From contig NC_092804.1 in NCBI RefSeq assembly GCF_040954645.1, forward strand, positions 40,081,753 through 40,145,752: DNA of 64,000 nucleotides, written 5' to 3'. Made by a program: the position numbers and the translations under genes. Below, piece by piece: positions 56,060-64,000 of the stretch. The notes under the pieces were generated by a model. The model worked only from the letters and a program-made list of their open reading frames with translations, did not search any database and was not told the DNA's origin. Positions within the stretch are counted from its first letter, which is position 1; the number at the start of each line of letters is the position of its first letter. The stretch is from Diabrotica undecimpunctata (taxonomy: Eukaryota > Arthropoda > Insecta > Coleoptera > Chrysomelidae).

Positions 56060-57165
56060 AGATTCATTTCAGCATTCATTTTGTCAGGCTCTAAATAGTT
56101 CTGCACTACTGCGTTGAAACTTTATTTCCTTACAACATAGAAGAAAGTTTTTAAGTTTATTGAATGATGATTGTACTACTTCAATATGTGTCTAGATATC
56201 TTTGGTTTGGTCTATATTTCATGCTATCCGTGTGTCCAAGTACTTGCAGGTATCTGCACTTGCAATTATAATAGTGTCAATAATCAGTTGGATGCTTGTA
56301 ACTGCTGATTTAGTCATGGTCACGCACTTAGTTTTCTTCAAACTGATCTTAGACCCGTATTCATGACAGTATACATTAAGGCGTTGCATTAAGTTCTATA
56401 AATTATTGGTGGTATTCGCCATTACTACTGTATCGTCTTCAAAACGTATGTTATAACAAAATTTTTCCATTGATACATATATCATCCATTGAATCTGACA
56501 GTGTTTCTTTAAAAACCGTTTCATTTAGATATTGAACAGGAGTGGGGACATCATGCAACCTTGGCGGACTACTCTCTGTATTTAGATATCTCGGAGTTTC
56601 TGGTTGTTAACTCTTTCTCTGGCAGTTTGATTCCAATATAGATTAGATATAATTTTTATATCACGACTGTCAATATTATTGCTTTTTAATATATCTTCAA
56701 GCCTTTTATTTTAAAACTTATCATATGTCTTTTTAAAGTCTGCAAAACATTAGTACATGTTGTGATTCATGTCCATGCATCTCTGTGCCAGTACATTCAA
56801 ACCGAACAAAGCATCTCTTGTGGCCATCATTTCTTAACCCAAATTGTAAGCCGATAATTTTATATTCAAGAGTTTTAACAATTATGCTGTTTATTTTTAA
56901 CAAAAGTTTTAAAGTTATTGTTCTGTGGTCTGAGCAGGTTCTTGCACTTGACTTTTTGGGAATTGCTACAAATCGATTACAGCCATTGCTTGGGGATCAT
57001 GGCAGTCTGATATATTAGATTAAAGTTCAATCATTACATAAATAACATCTTCATGAATGAATTTTAATAATTCGATGGGCATCATCTGGTCCAGTAGCTT
57101 TGCCGTCCTTTGTCTTTTTGATGGTATAGATGACTTCTTGTAATGTTGGTGGTCCGATATACTTT
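56060..57165 (-). pseudogene. RTE-like LINE reverse transcriptase fragment
   Basis: Read right to left: KKSSIPSKRQRTAKLLDQMM and PIELLKFIHEDVIYVM at 57140-57050, a decayed fingers region, RDALFGLNVLAQRCMDMNHN, the acidic box CFADFKKTYDKF, NNIDSRDIKIISNLYWNQTA, VVRQGCMMSPLLFNI, and the catalytic box NIRFEDDTVVMANTT, in which the usual A of FADD is E. Then YCHEYGSKISLKKTKCVTMT and ADTCKYLDTRIA. It ends near 56060, just right of the hAT target duplication. Several stops; inactive. It resembles the RTE half at 12606-13587. Confidence 0.8.
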
Positions 57166-57469
57166 CACCATAACTATTTAATATTTATTAAGAAGAATCG
57201 TTCGAGTAAGACCTGGAAGGAGCATTAGATAATATCTGTGTAAACTATAGATGACACCGTACCAAGCAGCTAAAGATCGTTAAATACTAATAGAATAAAT
57301 CTTTGATGTAAAAGAATCTCATCGGATAAACTTTAGTTGTAAAAAATGCCTAAACTTACGGTAAGTTAAAATAATATCAATTAAACTCAACAGTACTACG
57401 TTAATGATGTGACTCTGCTACGGACAGAATAAATCTCTTACCTTATAATGAATGAATAACGATATGCAG
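57166..57469. other. Non-coding spacer
   Basis: Nothing recognised. Confidence 0.4.
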
Positions 57470-57949
57470 GGATAACTTGGTACTACATCCTGCCTTGGAT
57501 GATGGATAATAACTACTATTAAACTTGTGATGTATCCCGTTTATTGGTTGCTTATGTACACACGTACATAAGTACATAAGTACATAGACATTACTTAATA
57601 TATTAAGTATGGCTTACGAGTAACTATAATTACATCTTGACTAAATGAACTACATATTACGATTGACTAACGAACTAATATTAATCTTCGACCTCGATTC
57701 CTCGTCTATTCTTCCTATATCATAACATCTAGGATGGAATCGGTCAGCTTTGGTATATATGTGTAAGCAAGATCACGATTGGATTATTTGCAAGTATGCA
57801 AACTCAAGTAATTTGTTAAACTTACACATTACGTGTGTCCCCGATTGTGATTGAAATCAATTCCAATAAAACAATAAAGCAATGTAAAATATTACTTTGG
57901 ATTGAATATTTTTTATGAATCTTTAATATCTCAATATCCTACCACAACA
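57470..57949 (-). other. Possible LTR-like sequence
   Basis: The minus strand from 57949 starts TGTTGTGGTAGGATATTGAG and contains a TATATACC box near 57755 and AATAAA near 57545, an arrangement seen in Copia-type LTRs. The far end is unclear and no flanking duplicate of TCTTG was found. It contains (GTACATAA)n at 57564-57586 and the palindrome ACTTAATATATTAAGT at 57593. Confidence 0.3.
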
Positions 57950-57959
57950 TCTTGCCCAA

Positions 57960-58265
57960 TCGAAATCAGGATTGGAACCAGTTGCAACAGATAAAATGCA
58001 GACTAGAGAAGGTCAGAAACGCATTCAAGTCTAGATAAGAATTTAAGTCTTTCTAGTATATGTGTCTTCAGTACAGCAAATGGTGTGGAGGCATGGACCC
58101 TACAAAACCAGCGTAAAAAATAATTTTGGGTACGTTATTAGAAACAGAAAGTACCACCTTTTCAAACTAATAATATAAGGAAAGATCGAAACAGGGATTT
58201 AATAGAGGAAGAACCTCATGGTTCTTAGAGAATGTCTAGATGACATCGCCTTTGAGAATCTTTCG
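57960..58265 (+). pseudogene. RTE-like LINE C-terminal scrap
   Basis: Short pieces in changing frames: RLEKVRNAFKSR, VVWRHGP-type text where FSVLLYGVEAWTL is expected, then GYVIRNRKYHLF and GRTSWFLENV, the end part of RTE proteins. Heavily decayed. Confidence 0.5.
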
Positions 58266-59009
58266 TCCATTTTTTTATTTAAAATATTCATGGTTATGGA
58301 CAGAAAATCTAACTTGTTCGTAATAGATGTCGCCACTCAAACGTCAATCATCAATGTAACTATTTGATTTGATAATAGTCATAGTGATTTGTATGTAATT
58401 GTGACGTCACTCGCCATCAATTTACAGCCGCTTGATAGCAGCATCGATTTTATAGAAAAGTCCATTTTAAAAACGTAGCAGATTTGAACGACAGAAGACC
58501 CCCGTTTTCATGCTTGTCGTTTTCTTTTAAATTTAATTTTGGTATAACGTAGCGGTAGCCATCTCTATACTCGTCTGCTGGCAGATATATAGGGAAGTTG
58601 ATTTGAGTTTTATTGGTCACGTCTACGCTCGATTCCTTTTGTTTTTGTTCTGTTTGTTCTGTGTAAAGGATATTAACTGATTTATACAATGAAATGTTTA
58701 TAATTTCACCCAGAGATAAATCATAATCTCTTGTGAAATAAATAATAAAAGGGGCATTAAATTTATATTCATAATACATAATTATTGCAATAATCTTTAC
58801 ACTTTACTATAAAATACATAGTTTTGCCTGATAAAAAATGTAGAAATAGCTCTAAAGACAGCATCATTGATTTAAATCTTTTTATTAAAGTATCATGTAA
58901 ATAGCACTTCAAGTGGTTTAGCGGTAGTAAGTATAAATAAAAATAAAATAAAAATAAAAACGTTTATTTACCTTAATATTATTACATTTTACACCTAAGA
59001 TATTTCAAA
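58266..59009. other. Mostly non-coding stretch with one unassigned open frame
   Basis: A 109-codon minus-strand frame (58779-58450) reads MYYEYKFNAPFIIYFTRDYD... and contains FPIYLPADEYRDGYRYVIPK; no family recognised, and it could be a fragment of a host or mobile gene. An A-rich simple repeat (AAATAAAAATAAAAT) at 58935-58962 is the tail of the LINE to the right. Confidence 0.35.
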
Positions 59010-61440
59010 TTAAGATATCGTAGCCTTCTTTCTTGATGTACCGCTTCTGCACAGCCTACAGTTGCACTGCTTCCTCTCGGATCTTGAATTTTTCTGTCCT
59101 GGACTCCTTCGCTTCTTTTTCTGTAGGTACTTGTTTTCGGCATCGTACCTACTTTGCTGATTGGTTGTTTTCGGCCTCCACCCGGCTAGACCCTGATCAT
59201 ATGGTCGATCAGTCTATGTGTTGATCTGAACATCCTCTAGATCCGATTCTTGGCAAGGATGTCTCTGGTCTTAAGGAGTCTTCTTGTGGCTCCTTTTCTC
59301 AGCCACCTCCCTCAGTGGTGTGTACTGGAGCCTTTCTTTTATGGTTGCATTTTTTATTCTTTCTTCCCATGTTGATCCATCGATGATCCTGTAGCATGAC
59401 GTCTCTGTAGCTTCTACTTTCTTCCAGTTGGTTTCCGATGTGGAGCTCCAAACTGGGACATCTTATAACATAAGCGATCTAAAGTAGGCCTGGTATAACT
59501 GAATCTTCTTGGCCTTCGTAAGTGGACTGGACTTAATAATATATGGAAGAATTATTATTTTATCAGCATTTGCTTTTAGCTTGATTTGTAAAGTTTACCC
59601 TTTACTCTTCGTAAAGTTGAGTTTCCTGTCGAGACGAACTCCTAGGCACTTGACTGAATCTTCTGACTGGATTCTGTTTCCTTCCATTGTTATTTCTACT
59701 ACTGGTGAACTTGTCTCCAGAGTTGCTTTTCTTGGGCGTTGATTTTGATCTTCCATTTTTCGGTGTATCCTGTAATTCTTCCTTTTTTTTCTATGTTTTA
59801 AACTATTCTTCCATCATCATTTCCTGTTGCATATATTGCCGTGTCATCGGCGTAGAGGGCTGTACTTGTTCTTGGATCTTTTGGTAGGTCTGAAACAAAA
59901 ATGTTGTATAAGATGGGTGAGATACTGCCCTGAGGCGTTCCTTCCTAGATTTCTAGAATTCTGGTCGGCTGAAACTTAAAAGGTTCTGTTAGTTAGGTAT
60001 ATGTCGCATATATTAACTAAATAATGACGTAATCCAGCTCTGTCCATCTTATAGCTCTCTTCCAGAGCATGTCATATGCCTTCTCGATGTCTAGGGTGCC
60101 CATTCCTGTCTTCTGTTCCGTGTTGAATCTAATCTTCGTGTCGCTGATGACTCTTGCTAGTTGGAGTTCACAGTTTCTTCCTTTTTTGAATCCGTACTGG
60201 TGCTTCTGAATGATTCTTCTTCTTTCTGCGGGCTTTATTAGCCTTCTGTGGGTGATTTTTTCCAGCATTGTTCCTATTGTTTCCAGTAGTGAGATTGGCC
60301 TGTAGCTTTCCAGTCTTCTTCCGTCCTTCCTTGGTTTTAGTAGAAAATCTTGGCATGCTTCCAGTTAATCGAAAAAGGCGCTTTCTCCAGGCAGTATTTG
60401 AAGATATGGTATAGTTGTACTATTATCTTCTTTAGTAGTTCCTTGAAAGCAATGTTGTGGATTCCTTCTGTTCCTGGTGCTCTACTTCTTTTAATCTTTT
60501 AATGATTTTGGCAACTTCTGTTGGGTTGATATAGTCTTCCTCCTCTACTAAAAATTCGTTTCTTCTTCCTCTACTATTCTTTCATATTCTGCATTGGCCT
60601 TCTCGATGGTTCTTGCATCCGACATGTTTTGGTTTTGCCTGTGTGTTGCTGCCATTCTTATTGCGATTACATCCACTTTTTCTTATGTTTCGAAGTGAAT
60701 TCCCTCGTCGTCTATGATTTTCGGCATATTTTATTTTCGTCTTCGTTTGGCTTTCAGCATTTTCTACACGTTTCCATGGTTTTATTTTCTGCTTTCCTGA
60801 TGTTGTTGTGTCACTTGTTTTTTGTGGGGCTCCTGAGTCTTCGGAAATTCGGAAATTTCGGAAAGTTTGTCTCCGTACTCCTTGAATTCCTGTCTTCTGA
60901 TCCTGTTTCTGACATTGATAATGTCCTTCAGCTCGTTCAGTATGATTAGTCCGGTATTGTTCGTCATTTCTTTGGGGATGTTGTCCTCCATAGCTTGCTG
61001 GATTTTCCTTGTTATTTCTTCTATTTTTCTTTCCGCTTCTTCTGTAGTTTGGCCAGATTGCTTCCTTCCATGTCCATCTTTCTACTGGTTCCACAGTTGG
61101 TAAGTTTACTCTTGACGTCATTCTTTCTGTCACTGGTTTGTGGTCGGAGCTGCATTCGAAGTGAGTTCTTACATCTTTTATGATAACATCTTTGGTAATG
61201 AATGAATGAATCAATGGTTTGTCTTGGATTGGGGTTGATCCTTGTTAGTTCGCCTGGAGCGAATAACATCTTGTTTCTGTCTTCACAGTATCTCAATAGT
61301 ATTGTTCCGTCTCTTGTGATGTTGTGGGATCCCCATGTTGTATTTTGTGCGTTGAAGTCTCCTGCTATGACTACGGTCTCCGCTGAGTTCATCATGGCGT
61401 CTAATTCTTCCAGAGCTAGATCGTTGACTTTTAATTAGTA
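59010..61440 (-). pseudogene. Jockey-like LINE, endonuclease to RT, decayed
   Basis: Read right to left: LALEELDAMMNSAETVVIAG and GDFNAQNTTWGSHNITRDGT (APE endonuclease core), PNPRQTIDSFI, KDVIIKDVRTHFECSSDHKP (the SDH motif), then a frameshifted linker (61050-60370). RT: MLEKITHRRLIKPAERRRII, QYGFKKGRNCELQLARVISD, GTLDIEKAYDMLWKRAI (acidic box). The FADD region near 59850 is present in a shifted frame (SPLRR*HG for LYADDTA), followed by EDSVKCLGVRLDRKLNFTKS and a C-terminal part ending near 59010. The 3' end is an A/T-rich (TTTTA)n tail. The 5' side is truncated at 61440 within the endonuclease. Confidence 0.78.
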
Positions 61441-61612
61441 AGATACATACTAATTGACTCTTTTGCCCTTAATTTACTATCTGTCCCGCTATCTTAACAT
61501 AATACACACCAACAAAAGTTGGTTTGGTTCCAAGTTTTTAAGTTTTTTGTGTTTTTGGATTTTAAACTAAATTATTTGTAACCCCTTTCATCTAATCACA
61601 TTGTGGCATTCG
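61441..61612. other. Non-coding spacer
   Basis: AT-rich, nothing recognised. Confidence 0.4.
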
Positions 61613-62470
61613 GATTTTTGCAGAAATAGTTAGGTGATAATTTCAGTAATAATAATTGACTTATCTTCCCTCTAAAATGTGTCGAGAACATTACTAAAAA
61701 AATTAAAATATTTAGAAATATTTTAAAAAATATTTAAAAAATATTAAAAACATTAATTTTTTTCTACTTTTATTGCAGGAACCACTGCTCGTAATTCAAC
61801 TTTGTTTCTTTTATAAGAAACGTCTTTTAACACAGTTTCCTAAATTTAATTTAATCCAATAGTTACCGAGATATTATATTTGTTTATAAACCAAAACATT
61901 GCAGAGGCCTCCAAATAATCCGATTTCAATTCCATAAAGTACGTTAGATAGGCTAAGTGTATATGTAAAAAAACTGGATACTTCTATATGGTCTAATTTT
62001 TGTTGGGCAAAATTTAAAAAAAAAATAAATTAAAAAAAAATTAGATTGCAAAATTATTATGCGAAATTTATTGAATCGATATAATTGAAATTTGGTGTAC
62101 TGTTTTATTATGTTTTCCAGACGAATTATGGAGGTCCTAAATGCAATCTAGTGGTTGAAAAACATTGAATAAGAAAAGGCTTGCTTCCCCTCTTTTTATA
62201 TTTATTTTCATTTTGCAGCAAGGGTAATAAATGAAAACATTATTGACCAACCGTAGCTTATAGAAAATTTAATTGTCGCTATTTTATTTCCTCCCAGCTC
62301 TGCTCCAAAAAGTTATAAGCAAGGAAAGTAGAAAAAAATCGATGTTTTTAGTACATTTTAAATATTTTAATTTTTTTAATAATGCTCTCGACCTATTTGA
62401 TAGGGAGGATAAGTCAATTATTATTACTGAAGTTATCACCTAATTATTTCTGCAAAAATCCGAATGCCAC
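61613..62470. mobile_element. Inverted-repeat (MITE-like) element, 858 bp
   Basis: GTGGCATTCGGATTTTTGCA at 61613 and, on the minus strand from 62470, the same sequence start arms that match for about 140 bp (AAATAGTTAGGTGATAA/AAATAATTAGGTGATAA, AATAATAATTGACTTATC, AAAAAAATTAAAATATTTA). The interior has no coding capacity. A target duplication is not obvious (ACATT before, CTCTC after). Confidence 0.8.
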
Positions 62471-62972
62471 CTCTCACATCCAAATTTAGTCGTTTTTCAC
62501 AGATCCACCATGGTCTATTAGTCTATACAAAATATATCAGTCTCTTTAATAATTTTTATTTTATAAAATATTCTATAATATATTTATAAAATATAAATGC
62601 CATTAATATGCAGTGGTCTTAAAACTGAACATGTTGTTAAACAGTTTTGTTAAATTAGAATGCAATTATGTTAAAGCATAAGACAATTATGATACCATGA
62701 TACCTGATACCAGAACATAGCATGTAAGAGAGCATACCTTCGAGAGCCGTGAAATATTTTCTTGGTAGATGTGTCACAGAGAGAGCTCGATCAAGTGGAA
62801 AATAAGGACGGCTCAACTACGGATAATAGGCTACGCCCAGGTTTCGTTAACCCTCTTTCAAAACTCTGATGCGGGTCTGGCTTAAGAACCCGAAAGAATG
62901 GTTTGAGTGCAGTAGTGCAGAAGTATTTAGATCAGCGATCAACGAGTTCCGCATAGTCATGATGATTTCCAC
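62471..62972. other. Non-coding spacer
   Basis: Nothing recognised. Confidence 0.4.
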
Positions 62973-62999
62973 ATCCGATCTATCTATCAATCTATCTAT
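62973..62999. repeat. (TCTA)n microsatellite, LINE 3' tail
   Basis: ATCTATCTATCAATCTATC-type run adjoining the 3' end of the minus-strand LINE. Confidence 0.8.
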
Positions 63000-63835
63000 A
63001 GTGCAAAATCTATTCATGTGTTGAATATAGGCCTCTCCCATTTGTCTCCATTTGTCTCTGTCTTCTGTTTGTCTTTTCCACATTGGACTTGCGCTTTACT
63101 CAATGTCATCTTTCCATCTCATTTGCGGTCGACCTCTTGACCTTTTTGCAGTATATGGTCTCAAGCGGCCAATTTCTTTATTCTATCTTCCATCCTGATA
63201 TCTTTCGTTATGCCCAGCCCATTTCCATTTTAATTTTAATGCATGTTCGACAGCGTCTGTTGTTTCGGTTTTGCATCTTATCCACTCGTTCCTCTTTTTA
63301 TCTCTCAACGATATTCCCAACATTTGTCTTTCCATAGCTCTTTGAGTTTTCTTTATTCTATCTGCTCTTGGTACACGTCCACGTCTGGGCACCATATGTC
63401 AGAGTTTTCCGAATGCAGCCCATCCCATTCTTATTCTTCTGGTTATTTCTTTAGTCTGGTTACTTTTGTCTGTTCTGATAGCTTGTCCTAAGTAAATATA
63501 TTTTTGGACGTGTTCTATGTTTGTTCCACCTATGGTAATTACTGATCTGTCTTCTGTATTAGTCATTATTTTAGTTTTCTTTAGATTCATTTTTAGTCCT
63601 TTCTCAAGAGATGTTTTTTCTAGGTCTGAAATCATTATTCGTAGTTGTTCCATAGTTGTTGCTATCAGGAGTACATCATCAGCGAATCTTAGATGATTTA
63701 TATATTTCCCGTTTATACAAATCCCTTTATTGTCCCAGTCTATAGATTTAAAAATGTCTTCCAACGCCAGAGTAAATAGTTTGGGTGAGATTGTATCCCC
63801 TTGTCTGACACCTCTACAAATTCTGATAGAGAATC
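63000..63835 (-). pseudogene. RTE-like LINE RT fragment, 5'-truncated
   Basis: Read right to left: RGVRQGDTISPKLFTLALED (63825-63765, shifted frame), IFKSIDWDNKGICINGKYIN, the catalytic box HLRFADDVLLIATTMEQL, KGLKMNLKKTKIMTN, NIEHVQKYIYLGQAIRTD, TRRIRMGWAAFGKL. A deletion follows, then IKKTQRAMERQMLGISLRDK, KLKWKWAGHNERYQDGR and, after a slip, RGRPQMRWKDDIE and DRDKWRQMGEAYIQ. The central LTYGAETWTLT block is missing. Confidence 0.82.
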
Positions 63836-64000
63836 AGAATCACAACATCCGATAGAAGATGGTATTTGAAGAATAAGAAGGACTCTGATATTAGTGACCA
63901 TCCATTCCCTAGCTTCCCGAGGGTTTAGAATGGGCCAGTAACGAACAAACAAAAGCAGCAATGTACCTCAGCAAGGAAGGAAAAAGGTGTCCAGCAGCGA
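63836..64000. other. Window edge, unassigned
   Basis: 165 bp left of the window edge with no recognisable protein or repeat. Confidence 0.35.

Noticed and set aside
60629..61438. Several + strand frames rich in Leu/Phe/Ser as membrane proteins
   Set aside because: They are antisense to the Jockey-like LINE reading on the minus strand; the hydrophobic look results from reverse-complementing its codons.
1..64000. Antiviral, toxin-antitoxin or other defence-type operon
   Set aside because: No clustered co-directional intact genes exist; every recognisable coding sequence is a transposon or retrotransposon remnant except the candidate exon and unassigned frames listed.

Overview
This is an AT-rich eukaryotic window that is almost entirely transposable-element debris. 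The families present (RTE-, Jockey-, CR1- and R1-like LINEs, BEL/Pao, piggyBac, Tc1/mariner, several hAT types, a FLYWCH-type MULE, a Penelope-like fragment) are the mix usual in a large insect genome; a beetle is my best guess, but this is inference. I found no bacterial-style operon, rRNA, tRNA or CRISPR array. The only plausible piece of a host gene is a 17-codon candidate first coding exon at 9862-9912 followed by a consensus splice donor.

Layout. 1-6263: inverted repeat, (TA)n, a 5'-truncated LINE (2051-3557), an RTE scrap and a decayed hAT (4334-5660). 6264-8415: a mariner-like element with inverted repeats of about 310 bp. 8416-10054: low-repeat DNA with the candidate exon. 10055-15088: stacked LINEs, including a chimeric LINE insertion bounded by a 12-bp target duplication. 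15521-16911: FLYWCH-MULE transposase pseudogene. 16912-18949: non-coding, with a perfect 78-bp palindrome. 18950-23465: Jockey/CR1-like RT scrap, R1-like LINE, a tandem array split by a hairpin element, and a CR1-like LINE. 24759-25688 and 34823-35674: two copies of an LTR-like repeat. 26337-30361: a short piggyBac deletion element with TTAA ends, a longer piggyBac gene with an internal inversion, and a hAT scrap. 31435-37055: LINE fragments, one nested in another with an 11-bp target duplication. 37780-41135: mariner and piggyBac remnants.

41591-43403: a multi-exonless gene of a family I cannot name, probably transposase-like, abutting a LINE tail. 44593-45922: a Tc1 element with both ends and TA duplications. 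47230-51831: a 5'-truncated BEL/Pao element whose pol keeps nearly all domains, interrupted by a GC-rich insertion of about 0.5 kb. 52662-56045: a hAT element with perfect 8-bp duplications that itself received a Penelope-like insertion. 56060-64000: RTE and Jockey fragments plus an 858-bp inverted-repeat element (61613-62470).

No gene here works with another in a pathway. Every transposase or pol reading frame I could follow carries stops, frameshifts or deletions, so the window records successive insertions and decay. The most informative signals are the nested insertions with exact target duplications (giving relative ages), the palindromic motifs in the piggyBac element, the chimeric LINE insertion, and the unassigned family at 41591-43246.
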